This document shows positions 1 to 10,105 of a stretch of 64,000 nucleotides of DNA, piece by piece. A model generated the notes under the pieces. That model was given only the letters and a program-made list of their open reading frames with translations. It had not been told where the DNA came from and ran no database searches. Positions within the stretch are counted from its first letter, which is position 1. The number at the start of each line of letters is the position of its first letter. Position numbers and translations under genes: made by a program. The DNA is from Gari tellinella (Eukaryota; Mollusca; Bivalvia; Cardiida; Psammobiidae). The DNA lies in contig OV277861.1 of the NCBI GenBank assembly GCA_922989275.2, positions 13,726,540 to 13,790,539 of the forward strand, read 5' to 3'.

Positions 1-141
1 TTTCTGATATGCTCGTTAGCTTCTCCTGTAGCATTAAATTTTCTCTAGCTCTTTCTTTCAATATAAGTGTTATCTCCAAACACATTTTGTATTCATGCAA
101 CTCTAAATGTTACAGTAAAACCTCAATAACTGATAATCGCT

Positions 142-386
142 TTAACCCATTACCCCATAAATACCCCTTTGAATTATTCATTGATTGACAAATATAGTTT
201 TACTTTAGACAGTAATGAGTATATACCATAAGAAATATTTTTATATTCTAGCAATTTGTAGCTAGCTTAAAGCAGGTTGAAAGTAAAGCAGAATGTGCCT
301 TAAGGCACATTCTGCTTCACTATCAACCTGCTTTAAGTGGTCACCCATCTTCAATACTGGAAACAAGCTATGAGGTAATGGGTAAC
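142..386. mobile_element. Family A MITE (TTAA, piggyBac-like ends)
   Basis: Reference copy of the commonest family. It begins TTAACCCATTACCCCATA, runs through AGAAATATTTTTATATTCTAGC, has a hairpin of about 70 bp centred near 302 (CTTAAAGCAGGTTGAAAG and its complement) and ends GGTAATGGGTAAC. Ends of the form TTAACCC...GGGTTAA and a TTAA target are typical of piggyBac-type non-autonomous elements; that class is inferred because no transposase is present. Confidence 0.85.
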
Positions 387-1042
387 ACGGTTAAGTTGAA
401 ACCTACCAGTATTTCAATGCAAAAGCGTGGCTATGCCATGTTTAAACTTTAATATACTAATAAGTTCCACTAATGAGGGTACAAGTTATAAAGAATCAAC
501 TGAATTTTCATTTGACCTGTCTTTTAACTATTGACTATGCTGCTCTAGGATTTGTTTTTAATTCTAAGACTTTAAGATTCACTAAATATTAACAACTAAA
601 TCTACAACACCAAAACAACATCAATTGAAAATAAAAAGAAGAAAATTGAACAAAGAAAATTGAACAGTCTCGTTGAATCGGTAGATATTTTGATGTTCAT
701 ATTTTGTTATTGTTAATGATATTTGGCCATTAAATAAACAAATGAATGATAAGCAAGATCATAAAGGAGCTTTATCTTGCTTTAAGAAGTCACATGCTTG
801 AAACAGTTTGATATTTAATATTGGTGATTTGCACGTTTGGCTACGGAGGAGAGGGTTCACAGAGATATCGACTAATCTATTTCTCTAAAATGCCCATTCA
901 GATCCCAATAACACTTTGTTGATGAAGAACAGCCTCTGCTCTAACCCAGGGTTTACAATGTCATAGGACTTGCACTGTAAAACCACATATATTTGTAAGC
1001 ACTAAGGGGTAATAAGCTAATTCAAACGCAACAGCAAATAAA
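387..1042. other. Intergenic/downstream stretch, nothing recognised
   Basis: AT-rich sequence downstream of the thymosin gene. I see no splice-bounded coding segment and no clear repeat apart from short AT runs. Confidence 0.5.
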
Positions 1043-1245
1043 GCATTAGCCAATCACTGCTTTACCCCGAGTACAATAGTTATTTGCAAACATTTTGGAT
1101 CCTGATCGGCGTCTGATCAGGATCCAAACTGTTTGACACTCATTTCAATATTTCTTAAGTCAAAATACCTAAAAATTGTTTTTTAGAAATAGAAGCAGAC
1201 GACAATTGTTTAAAATTGATGATGTCATGGCAGTGAAGGGGTTAA
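1043..1245. mobile_element. Family C hairpin element
   Basis: Hairpin TTTGGATCCTGATC / GATCAGGATCCAAA near 1093-1130, and a distal end ATGTCATGGCAGTGAAGG-GGTTAA. It shares its TTAA at 1242-1245 with the next, oppositely oriented copy. Confidence 0.7.
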
Positions 1246-1413
1246 CCCATCACTGCCATGACATTATATACTTAATTGTTGTCTTTTATTTCTCAATTTT
1301 AAATTTACGGTAATAAGTTTCAAACAGTGTGGATCCTGAATGTGGCATCTAATCGAGATCAAAACTGTTTGCCAATACCAATTGTACTTGGGGCAAGACA
1401 GTGATGAGGTTAA
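1242..1413. mobile_element. Family C element, head-to-head with the previous one
   Basis: Starts TTAACCCATCACTGCCATGA, the reverse of the preceding copy's end, and finishes AGTGATGAGG-TTAA. The inner hairpin (AAACAGTGTGGATCCTGA / AAAACTGTTTG) has decayed. Confidence 0.7.
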
Positions 1414-2190
1414 CAGAGAAAATTAAAGACTAGGTTATATAAGGGAGATAACTTCAAAGAAATGTGAAAGCTGCATATAAACACCAGTTGTTTCCCTTTA
1501 GCTGATGAAAAATAATTACTGAAGAACGCACATTTATATTTTGGCAACACATAACGACAGATCTTTGAACAATACACCAATTTAGTACACTGCACATTAT
1601 GCATTTTACTGCAATTGCGTAAACGAGATTAAACGGAAAATTATGCACCAAATTTAAAACAATGAAAAACAAAATTGAAGACAAGCAAACACAGAGAATT
1701 TATTTCACAAAAATAGCAAATTTTGAACATCGCTTGAAAAAATTTGAACGAAAAACTCAACTTGATCTAATAAAAACTTTCAACTGAAATTGAAACCTGC
1801 ATTAATCTTTTTCTACAAAGATACACCTTAGCGAGAAAATTAATTACTGCGTTAAAGCAAGATTTCAGAAAAGTAATTGCTGTTAATTTACTAAATTAAA
1901 AGTCATGAAATGATTATTTACTGTGCAATTCACAGAATTGATTTTAATCTTGGCAAACAAGTCACTCAAACTAGGCAATCAGTGTTGTTATTCCCCAATC
2001 TATGAACTATGTAATACTTGCACTTTGAGATGTGTTTTTTTGGAGTTATTATATAGATATCATATAATCAAAATAGGTTACATGAGAGACAAAAAGAGTA
2101 AAAAATATATCAAGAAATTTACATGAATTCTATGCAGATTTTGAAAATAGTCTAACCTCTGCTAGTCAACCATTCAAAAGAGAACACCAA
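1414..2190. other. AT-rich stretch without recognised gene
   Basis: Only short ORFs of low complexity are present, with no homology I recognise. Confidence 0.5.
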
Positions 2191-2440
2191 TATCTCTTAC
2201 CCCATAGCATGTTTCTAGTTTTGAAAACAGGTGACTACTTATAGCAGGTTGAAAGTAAAGCAGAATGCGCCTTAGGGCGCATTCTGCTTTACTTTCAGCC
2301 TGCTTTAAGCTATCATCTGATAGAATATTAAAAATATTTCGTTTGCTACATTTTCCTGACTGTATAAAGTGGAACTATTTCCTTCAGTGGAGGAATATAT
2401 TTAAGTCATAAAAAGGCGTTTTTATGGGGTAATGGGTTAA
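2191..2440. mobile_element. Family A MITE
   Basis: Reverse orientation copy: CTTACCCCATAGCATGTTTCTAG at one end, ATGGGGTAATGGGTTAA at the other, with matched hairpin arms AATGCGCCTTAGGGCGCATT near 2266-2285. Confidence 0.85.
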
Positions 2441-2658
2441 GACATAACAAGGAGACTGAAGCTTTTCTGCATTACTTTCAAGTACTTCATAGAAATGCAA
2501 TTGAGCATCTCTAACTACTTTCCAAATAAGTGCTAAATTTGCATATTAACTTCTGAACGATTGATCAACATAGGTAAGACTATATTACAAACTAAACTGT
2601 TAATGTGAATAGTATATGATTATGATTTCTACGATTTGATCACCAAATCACACACATA

Positions 2659-2800
2659 GCTCCAGACCAAGGGAGTATTTCAAATATTGAAATTCTTAAA
2701 TCTCCACCATTACCTATGTTGTGACTACTCGTTAGAATCGTCTCGAAGAGACGATTCTAATGAATAGTCACAACATAGGCTTGTGGAGTCAAAAAAAGAC
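2659..2800. mobile_element. Family D hairpin element, partial
   Basis: AGCTCCAGACCAAGGGAGTA end, then the hairpin TTAGAATCGTCTCGAAGAG with complementary arms around 2755. The second terminal repeat is not clear. Confidence 0.7.
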
Positions 2801-2849
2801 AATGTTCAACTTACTGCCTCATATCTGGGCTGCGACAAAAAACACTTTA

Positions 2850-3556
2850 TGTACAAGAAATTGGTCCCTATCCCCGTGTGCAGCTCTAAGGCAGGTCGGT
2901 AAAATAACATGCATAGTCAAACCATGCAACAGACACCTACAGTTCAACAAGAATACACTTGTATATATATGACAATACCACTGGACACATATAATAACAA
3001 ATTCTGTAGCACTAAAAACGTGAATGCATGCATGTACAACAAAAGTATGTGAAACAATTTTTCAATTCGCAACAACATAATTTTTTTTTTTTTAATAAGA
3101 CAAAATGCCTAAATTCTAGATTTAGAATTTAAAGTACAGAACAATTAGCTGTGTACGAGAGATGTCATTAAACAGCTAGAACCGAAAATAGAAGTATCTA
3201 AAAGTAATTTTCTGTACTACTTTTGATCTAAAGCTAGCTGGCACCTGGCTTTAAGATTTTCATAGTATTTTGTTGTTCAACATAACTTTGACTGTAGTTT
3301 ACGAGTCCATGGACAAACTAACATGTACCTATATTATGCTTCAATGTGTTTGTTCGTTATAGTCTGCTTCAAAGAAAAACAGTTCTAAGCCACACAGACA
3401 GGGAACTTATCGAAGATGAAAAAGATGGAAGGAAAAAAGCATTTTCGAGACAATATATATAATACTTAATTTTACAAGTTCTTGTTTTAATACACAGAAA
3501 CAAAAGATGAAACCATGTGTGGCTGAACTACTTGCAATGAATAGGACCGGAACATT
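2850..3556. other. Stretch without recognised gene
   Basis: AT-rich, with a 13-T run near 3079-3091. No supported feature. Confidence 0.45.
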
Positions 3557-3861
3557 TTAACCCTTTACTCCATAGTAATGCCTTGTAACACCTTTTATTT
3601 ATTACTCCACCAAGAAAATAGTCCATAGTAATGCCTTGTAACACCTGTTATTTATTACTCCACCGAGAAAATAGTCCAAAATTGATACAGTCATGAATAT
3701 GTACCGTAAAAATGTTTATATTTTCCTAGCAGATGGTAGCTTAAAGCAGGCTAAAAGTAAAGCAGAATGCACCTTAAGGCGCATTCTGTTTTACTTTTAA
3801 TCTGCTTTAAGTGGTAACCTATCTTCAAAACAAAGAAACAGGCTATGGGGTAAAGGGTTAA
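3557..3861. mobile_element. Family A MITE with internal 55-bp duplication
   Basis: TTAACCCTTTACTCCATAG to GGGGTAAAGGGTTAA. The block TAGTAATGCCTTGTAACACC...GAAAATAGTCC is present twice in tandem (about 3571-3620 and 3626-3676). Hairpin arms mismatch slightly (GCACC versus GGCGC). Confidence 0.85.
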
Positions 3862-4050
3862 TGCAAATCCCTTTTTATGTGACAGAGGTAAAAAACAAAC
3901 TCCTGCTATAACAATCACTTGACCATTTGCTCGATTGACGGCTTAAAACAAGATGCAAGTAAAGCAGAAGGATCCATTAGCAGCTTTCTGATTTTCTTTC
4001 ATCTAGCTTTAAATATGGCAGAAAACATTCTTAGAGTGTTTTCCTTTACT

Positions 4051-4472
4051 TTTATTTAAGTTTTCAATAGTAAACACCGTCAATGCATATTCGTTAAAGT
4101 GGTTGAAATAGCAGGGTTTAATACTTGAATTAACAGAAATTAAGATAGCAGCACTGGACGAGACAATCTGTGTAAGGCACATGCTGTGGGTCACTGGTGA
4201 TTTTCTGAGTGCTCCTCTGTGATTGGTAGATGAAGTGCTCCACTGTGATTGGATGGAGACCAAGCTTCACTGTGATTGGTAGATGGAAACCAAGCTCCAC
4301 TGTGATTGGTGGATGGAGACTGAGCTCCAGTGATTGGTAGATGGAGACGAGCTCCACTGTGATTGGTGGATGGAGACCAAGCTGCACTGTGATTGGTAGA
4401 TGGAAACTGAGCTGCACACGACAAGGAGGAACGATTACACGGGAAGAGTCTGACTGTATGTTGGCAACAAAG
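4051..4472 (-). other. 3'UTR of the beta-thymosin gene with candidate poly(A) signal
   Basis: Inferred untranslated region downstream of the TAA at 4473. A candidate AATAAA lies on the minus strand at 4051-4056, giving a UTR of roughly 420 nt. Most of the region is the minisatellite at 4198-4418. Another AATAAA-type site occurs near 3593, so the true end is uncertain. Confidence 0.5.
4198..4418. repeat. 29-30 bp minisatellite in the thymosin 3'UTR
   Basis: About seven imperfect copies of a unit containing CTCCACTGTGATTGG followed by TAGATGGAGACCAAG. Copy lengths vary slightly (about 22-33 bp). On the transcript strand the unit carries CCAATCACAGTGGAG. Confidence 0.85.
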
Positions 4473-4501
4473 TTACTTGGCTGACTTCTCTGCCTGAATG
4501 T
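4473..4501 (-). CDS. beta-thymosin gene, last coding exon and stop
   Basis: The terminal coding piece is 29 nt: acceptor TTCTATTGCAG, then DIQAEKSAK and a TAA stop. DIQAEK after LPTKE is the expected C-terminal segment of beta-thymosins (compare ETIEQEK in vertebrates). The joined coding sequence is 657 nt, 218 residues plus stop, and stays in frame through all seven exons, which is strong evidence for the whole model. A family A element begins only about 23 nt upstream of this exon on the transcript. Confidence 0.88.
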
Positions 4502-4523
4502 CTGCAATAGAAAATAGGTATTT

Positions 4524-4774
4524 TTAACCCATTACCCAATAAATACACCTTTTTACGCCTCTAATTTATCCCTCCACTGAAGACAATAGTTCCAATTTAT
4601 ACAGTTGTGAATATTAACATTAGAAGTAATTTCTATTATGTAGCAGCTGGTAGCTTAAAGCAGGCTGAAAGAAAAGCAGAATGCGCCTTAAGGCGCATTC
4701 TGCTTTACTTTCAACCTGCTTGAAGTGGTCATCTTTCTTCAAAACTAGAAACATGCTATGGGGGAAAGGGTTAA
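4524..4774. mobile_element. Family A MITE abutting the last thymosin exon
   Basis: TTAACCCATTACCCAATAA to GGGGGAAAGGGTTAA. The hairpin AATGCGCCTTAAGGCGCATT is centred near 4690. The element ends 23 nt from the exon 7 acceptor boundary, so it occupies the branch-point neighbourhood of the last intron. Confidence 0.87.
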
Positions 4775-4793
4775 TTCAGCAGAAGCAATTTTC

Positions 4794-4965
4794 TTGTCCT
4801 ATAAATACACCTTTTTTCACTGAAGAAAATAGTTCCACTTCATACAGCCATGAGTAGACACCATAAGAAATAGTTACTATATCCTAGCAGATTGAAGCTT
4901 AAAACAGGCTGACAGTAAAACAACATTTAAAGAGCATTCTGCTCTATTTTCAACCTGCTTTATGC
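4794..4965. mobile_element. Family A MITE, truncated
   Basis: Starts within the left arm (CCTATAAATACACC) and stops at the end of a decayed hairpin (CAACCTGCTTTATGC). The right terminus is missing. Confidence 0.7.
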
Positions 4966-5437
4966 TAATGGACTGCCTTCTGTGTTTGATTTGTTCAGGG
5001 CTTCCCAGGTGTAAAAATGTGTAGTTATGAAATGTGAGTAGTTATGTAGAGTATTGATAGAGTAGTGATTCATGAAATTTCCTGAAACATAGATAGATAA
5101 ATCTAACCTGATAATTTCAGACAACTCTTTGTGTTGTGGAAAACTGTGATACATGCTAATGGTAGAAAGTGTTGCCTAAAACTACCATTACTAGCAATGG
5201 GAATTTAAACTGTATATAAATATGGAAAAGTGATAACAACCGTCAACTGATCATTGATAAAAAAATAGACAGATGGTGTTTATGCATACTGTTTACCAAA
5301 GTATAATCTCATCTCAGACAATATTATATACCCTGCTGAAATGCGCTCATTTAAGTCAAGAGGGTAGCACATGCAGGTCCGCAAAATGCGACTTAATCAT
5401 TTTCCGGAATGTGTAAATAAAACAGACACTGTCTTCA

Positions 5438-5615
5438 CATGCTGAATAATTTTGTCTGCAACATTTGTCGTCTGCTACTGTTCTAAAAATGGAATTTTCA
5501 AAATTTCTTATTAAAACGGGGTCAGATTGTCAGTTTTGATCTTCTTGAGACATGACATTACGCGTTGTCTCATCAGGATCCAAACTGTTTGCACAGATAT
5601 TCACAATTTACGCCG
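5438..5615. mobile_element. Family C element (C2 subtype), degenerate
   Basis: Shares GCTGAATAATTTTGTCTGCAA, TTCTAAAAATGGAATTTTC and CAGGATCCAAACTGTTTGC with the copies at 10982 and 62137. Confidence 0.65.
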
Positions 5616-5780
5616 GTAGCATACAATGAGTAACTGTTTTACTTTCATCCAGCTTTAAGTAGCAAATTCATACTTGAGTTTTGCAAAATATATCTTGTCT
5701 ATTGGAATGTAAAAATGATTTTTTGTTATGAATAATAATCAGACCAACACTACCTACTACCATGACAACCACATTCTTAC

Positions 5781-5882
5781 CTTCTTTTGTGGGCAGCTTA
5801 CACTTCTCCTGTGTCTCTGCGTGTTTCAGACCATCTTTGGCAAAATTTTCAATACCCTTCTTCGTCTTTTCTTGGGCAACAA
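5781..5882 (-). CDS. beta-thymosin gene, coding exon 6 (repeat 6)
   Basis: 102-nt exon, 34 codons, acceptor CTGTTTCAG|TTGTTG and donor AGAAG|GTAAGA, phase 1. It encodes linker IVAQEKTKKG, helix IENFAKDGLKH and a near-canonical core AETQEKCKLPTKE. With repeats 1 and 3 it is the best conserved repeat. It joins exon 7 to give the typical thymosin C-terminal ending KED-IQAEK. Confidence 0.9.
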
Positions 5883-7120
5883 CTGAAACAGAACAAAACA
5901 TACATAGTTACATACAGTACAAAATCAAATGTCTCCCTGTTATAAAAGTCCCCTTTACAGTGTTACTGCAAGACTGAAATTTTAGAGGGTTATTCTTGAC
6001 CCCCTTGATGAAAATGTGGGGGTCATTTGGAAATTTTGGGGGTCACAGGATAGTTTGAACTTTTTTGACGTTTATAGATAGATATTGAATAAAATACTTA
6101 TTGTGTTGTTTAGTGTCTTTATTTCACACTAAATTAATATAATTGAGAGACAAACGATCTAACTAGATAGAATCACTTCTATTTCTATAACACTCCTCAT
6201 CAGTGAAGTATGCAAAGGTCAGTGCATTTCACTATTAGATCTACTTCAGACAAGCAAACAGTTTTCATTTTTTCAGGACAAGGTAACCTGTTTGTGAAAA
6301 ACATTTGTCAACTTTGTTAAATATAGACTTCGATACCCTAAAGTGCCACTTACTAATATCACGAATGAAGAACGACGTTCGTGCTAAATATTTATCGTAA
6401 AATGAAACTAACAGACTGTGACACATGTAGATCAGAAAGACGAAGGTAAAATGATCCATTAAAGTAGATGACATAATACAGTCATGTGCATTTTATTCTC
6501 CTCGTTTCGGCGCTGAAGAGATAAAGAATGAAGTAAAATATTCTGCGTTTTTGGCAGACGATGCTTGAGCCTTTACGTTCATTACCCCAATCAAAACACT
6601 TTTAGCAAAGTGAGTTCAATTAACAAACAATTTGGCGGCCGGTTCGGGCGTTTAGCGGTACTACGGAAGTTTAAATCATTTTCAAAGGAAACAATTTAAA
6701 AGCATATTCAAACACAATAAGTCTAGATCTGAGGAACTTATTAAATACTTAACACGGAATCTGTGTAGTTTTTAATATATTTCGCCCTTTTCAACTGTCG
6801 ATTTTTAAATACTCGAGTGACTTTATATGCCAATCGAACTGAACTCTAATACCCACAATGCACCCGTCAAAACAACCAAAATGGCCGTTAGCGCACTCTG
6901 TCAATTTCGTAACCGACATGCATACAACACGGAATAAATAATTATGTATTTACTCCGGCGTCGGCGGCATGCTTTCAATGAATATGCCGATTTTAACATT
7001 TTTAGTTTCAGTTAGTCGGCAGAATTGACTTGCGTCACATAAAACGCACTTGCTGAATTAAGTTGCGCCAAACGCAAGAAACACTGCCCTTTATCTCTGT
7101 GACTAAATTAACATTGATTT
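5883..7120. other. Intron 5 stretch with a CpG-rich patch
   Basis: Mostly unique sequence with no exon recognised. At 6480-7060 CpG density rises (TTTGGCGGCCGGTTCGGGCG; CTCCGGCGTCGGCGGCATGC) and AAAATGGCCGTTAG near 6879 resembles a YY1 site. It could be an internal promoter or a transposon 5' end; nothing decides between these. Confidence 0.3.
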
Positions 7121-7603
7121 TCAACTCATTACCCCATAGTAGGTTTATAGATTTGAAGACAGGTGACCACTTTAAGCAGGTTGAAAGCCTGCTTGATTTG
7201 ATTTTACGTCGCTTTCAACAGTATTTCAGTCATATCACGACGTCCAGCTAATTACAGGTGGAGGAAGACCCCAGAAGTCTTTTATGCACTGTTTCAGGCA
7301 CAAATCGGCAACGGGGTAGAACCACCGACCTTCCGCAAGCCAGCTGGAAGGCTTCCCACATGAAAAATCCGAACGACCCTACTGGGATTCGAACTCCCAG
7401 CGGTGAGGAGCTTAGTGATATAAGTCACGGTGACTATACCTCTAGGCCACGGAGGCCCCCTTCAGCCTGCTTGAAGGGATCATCTGCTAGGATATAGCAA
7501 TATTCTTATGGTGCATATTCATGACTGTATAAAGTGAACTACTTTCTTCAGTGTGTTTCATAAATTAAAGGCATAAAAAGATGTATATATGGATTAATGG
7601 TTT
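7121..7603. mobile_element. Family A MITE split by a SINE
   Basis: Left part CATTACCCCATAGTAGGTTTA to GCAGGTTGAAAG, right part CAGCCTGCTTGAAGGG to GGATTAATGGTTTAA. The two halves flank the SINE at 7197-7460. Confidence 0.8.
7197..7460 (-). mobile_element. tRNA-derived SINE inserted in a MITE
   Basis: On the minus strand the head reads GCCTCCGTGGCCTAGAGGTA (A box) and GGGAGTTCGAATCCCAG (B box), followed by a conserved core (GGAAGGTCGGTGGTTCTACC, GTGCCTGAAACAGTGC) and a tail CTGAAATACTGTTGAAAGCG then ATCAAATCAA. This layout matches bivalve SINEs with conserved Meta/Deu-type 3' domains (recalled, not searched). Flanking direct repeats AGCCTGCTTGA at 7186-7196 and 7464-7474 are a likely target-site duplication. 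Confidence 0.85.
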
Positions 7604-7636
7604 AAACCCTTCTATTGCCAATTTTTACCCTCTGCT

Positions 7637-7888
7637 TTAACCCTTTCCCCAATAGAAGCGCCTTTTAGCGGATATGATTTATTCATCCGCCGAAGAAAAT
7701 AGTTCCAATTTAATCAGTCATGAATATGTATTATAGGGAATATTTTCTATATTATAGCACATGATAGCTTAAAGCAGGCTGAAAGTAAAGCAGAATGCGC
7801 CCTAAGGCGCATTCTGCTTTACTTTCAACCTGCTTTAAGTAGTCACCTATCTTAAGTTCTAGAAATAGGCTATGAGGTAAAGGGTTAA
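7637..7888. mobile_element. Family A MITE
   Basis: TTAACCCTTTCCCCAATAG to GAGGTAAAGGGTTAA, hairpin near 7805 with matched arms GCGCCCTAAGGCGC. Confidence 0.87.
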
Positions 7889-8090
7889 CCCTTTTATTGA
7901 CAAAATATTGTCTGCTTTAATACTGTTGTCAGCACATCAATTTAAAAGTTAGATTTATGGCATTTATACTGAAGAAATATCAATATGTGTGCCAACTCTG
8001 ATCAGACACCACATAACGCAGCATCTGCTCTAGATCCAAACTGCTTGCAAAGTTGACTATAGTCACTGATGGTGCCAATATGATCACACA
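7889..8090. mobile_element. Family C element, degenerate
   Basis: Contains CTGATCAGACACCACATAAC and ATCCAAACTGCTTGCAAAG arms. It abuts the preceding family A copy. Confidence 0.55.
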
Positions 8091-8145
8091 ATAGGGTTTG
8101 GTGTGGACATGAGAACTTTGGTTTTGGAAATCTTTATCATACCTC

Positions 8146-8379
8146 TTTACTCAATAGCCTGTTCCAGTTTTAAAGACATGTGAGTATTTAAAGTAGGTTG
8201 AAAGTAAAGCAGAATGCGCCTAAGGTGCATTCTGCTTTCTTTCCAGCCTTCTTTAAGCTACCAGCTGCTAGATATTAGAAAATATTTCTTGTGATACATA
8301 TTCATGACTATACATTGCAACTATTTTCTTCCGTGCAGGAATTAAATGCTTGAAAACGTGTATCTGGAGTAAAGAGTCT
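8146..8379. mobile_element. Family A MITE, ends decayed
   Basis: CTTTACTCAATAGCCTGTTCC to TCTGGAGTAAAGAG. Hairpin near 8220. Confidence 0.75.
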
Positions 8380-8411
8380 GGTCTGCAGTAACTAGGACAG
8401 GGATGACTTAC

Positions 8412-8519
8412 TTTCTTGCAATGCATTCTTTTCCTGGGTTTCAACCTTATTCAAACAGTTTTTGTCGTGGCTGCCGATCGAATTTCTTAATTCTTGCTCC
8501 TGTTTTTCCTTCTGAATAA
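8412..8519 (-). CDS. beta-thymosin gene, coding exon 5 (repeat 5, divergent)
   Basis: 108-nt exon, 36 codons, acceptor ATTTCAG|TTATTC and consensus donor GAAA|GTAAGT, phase 1. It encodes linker VIQKEKQEQELRN, helix SIGSHDKNCLNK and core VETQEKNALQE. The helix phenylalanine of FDK is His here, LKH/LKK is changed to LNK, and LP is changed to LQ, so actin affinity may be reduced. Its last base is A rather than G, which makes the first codon of exon 6 Ile instead of the usual small residue or Asp. Confidence 0.86.
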
Positions 8520-8626
8520 CTGAAATGAGCAGAAATGATGTGTCAATATTAAAACAAGTAGGAAATAATCCATCACAACAAGCAAGCAGGAGACAATATC
8601 ATCACTGAAATAAGCATACATCTGTT

Positions 8627-8861
8627 TTAACTCTTTCCTCCCTGAAACTTTAAATGGACAAATTCCAGTTTCCATTTTAGTCTAGTCCATTTCTGACTTT
8701 TAAGGGTTGTTTTTGTCAATGTTTGGCATTATGACAAACAGTGAAGACCCTGATCAGAGGGCTCCTGCAGGAGCCCTCTGATCAGGGACTTCAGTTTGCA
8801 AAGGACAAGTGTACTATTTGTATGTACACTGTTTGAAAAGCACGCCTATATGCGGGGTTAA
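8627..8861. mobile_element. Family B MITE
   Basis: TTAACTCTTTCCTCCCTGAA at one end and GGGGTTAA at the other. The central hairpin GATCAGAGGGCTCCTGCAGG is followed by its complement at about 8752-8786. Near-complete copy that shares its right TTAA with the next family A element. Confidence 0.85.
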
Positions 8862-9100
8862 CCCATTGCCCCATAACCTGTTTCTAATTTCGGAGACAGG
8901 TGACAATTTAAAGCAGGTTGAAAGTAAAGCAAAATGCGCCTTATGGCTTTACTTTCAGCCTGCTTTAAGCCATCATCTGCTAGGATATAGAAAATATTTA
9001 TTGTGAAGCATATTCATGATGGTATAAAGTGGAGTTCTTTTCTTCGACAAAGTAATAAATTAAAGGCTTAAAAAGGGGTATTTATGGGGTAATGGGTTAA
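8858..9100. mobile_element. Family A MITE
   Basis: TTAACCCATTGCCCCATAA to GGGGTAATGGGTTAA. The right hairpin arm is shortened (GCCTTATGGC). Confidence 0.85.
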
Positions 9101-9281
9101 CAACTGAAAAAGCAATCATAGCTAAAGTAAGTAGGACATACTGAAATAAGTATAAAAAGTTTTGAAACTGAAAAAAGAAGGATATAATGTTATAAATGAT
9201 ATAAGTTGGACTGTTCTCTGCTCAAACTGAAAAAGAAATATCAGTCAGTAAATAATGATATACAATTTTAATTTCAGAAAA

Positions 9282-9382
9282 TCTAAGTTTAAAGCAAGTG
9301 ACTGCCTAAAGCGAGATGAAAGTAAAGTAGAAAGCTTTCTGCTTTACTTTCACTATATTGTAAGCTACAACCTGCATTTTAC
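9282..9382. repeat. Isolated family E-type hairpin
   Basis: GAAAGTAAAGTAGAAAGC and complement centred near 9337. No terminal repeats found. Confidence 0.6.
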
Positions 9383-9420
9383 ACGATCAGCACATTTATT
9401 GTGACAGAACTTAATTAGGC

Positions 9421-9775
9421 TTCTTTGGGATTAAAACAGGTGACTGCTTAACCCTTTCCCCCTATAGAAGCGACTTTTAGCGTATTTAATTTATTCCTCC
9501 GCTGAAGAAAATAGTTCCAGTTTATACCCTCATGAACAATTACCATTACAAATATTTTATATAGCCTAGCAGATTTTAGCTTAAAGCAGGCTGAAAGTAA
9601 AGCAGAATGTGCCTTTCTGCTTTACTTTCAACCTGCTTTAAGTGGTCACCTGTGTTCAAAACTATAAACAGGCTATGTGGTAAAGGGTTAAAGCAAGGTG
9701 AAAATAAAGCATAAAGCTCTTGAAGGTCAGTTTTATGCTTTACTTTCTTTGTGCTTTAAGCTAGCTACAGCCTTC
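9421..9775. mobile_element. Hairpin element interrupted at its own TTAA
   Basis: AACAGGTGACTGC precedes, and AGCAAGGTGAAAATAAAGC with its complement follows, the family A copy at 9448-9691. Removing that copy restores GACTGCTTAAAGCAAGG, the sequence seen in intact E-type hairpins. Confidence 0.75.
9448..9691. mobile_element. Family A MITE nested in another hairpin
   Basis: TTAACCCTTTCCCCCTATAG to GTGGTAAAGGGTTAA, inserted at the TTAA of a CTTAAAGC hairpin arm. Confidence 0.87.
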
Positions 9776-9853
9776 AGTACATTTATCAAGTAGTGCCTTT
9801 CAGGCAGGGGAATAGTTTATGTGTTTGTGAGAAGGAAAGGGTTACACAATCCT

Positions 9854-10105
9854 TTAACCCTTTCCCTTATGGGGGCGACTTTTAGCACAGGCATTTTATT
9901 CATCCGCTGAAGAAAATAGTTCCAAATTATACCGTAATGAATATGTGTCATATTTAATACTTTCCTTATTCTAGCAGGTAATAGCTTAAGGCAGGCTGAA
10001 AGTAAAGCAGAATGCGCCTTAGGGCGCATTCTGCTTTACTTTCAACCTGCTTTAAGTAGTCACATATCTTCAATACTAGAAATAGGCTATCAGGTAAAGG
10101 GTTAA
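9854..10105. mobile_element. Family A MITE
   Basis: TTAACCCTTTCCCTTATGG to CAGGTAAAGGGTTAA. Hairpin AATGCGCCTTAGGGCGCATT near 10018, both arms matching. Confidence 0.87.

Noticed and set aside
142..386. Regularly recurring palindromes as a CRISPR array
   Set aside because: Spacing is irregular, repeats are 250-bp elements with TTAA ends, and the genome is eukaryotic with spliced genes.
2239..2308. Palindromic CTTAAAGCAGG hairpins as microRNA genes
   Set aside because: The stems are perfect, high-copy and framed by transposon ends. They are better explained as MITE cores; without small RNA data no microRNA call is justified.
4130..4507. 125-codon minus-strand ORF as an independent protein
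   Set aside because: Its repetitive part is the 3'UTR minisatellite read in a frame other than that of thymosin exon 7.
7385..7460. Functional minus-strand tRNA gene
   Set aside because: The tRNA-like head continues into a conserved SINE core and tail with flanking direct repeats.
8740..8790. GATCAGAGGGCTCC hairpins as bacterial-type terminators
   Set aside because: They lie at the centre of TTAA-flanked elements in a eukaryotic genome and have no gene upstream on the same strand.
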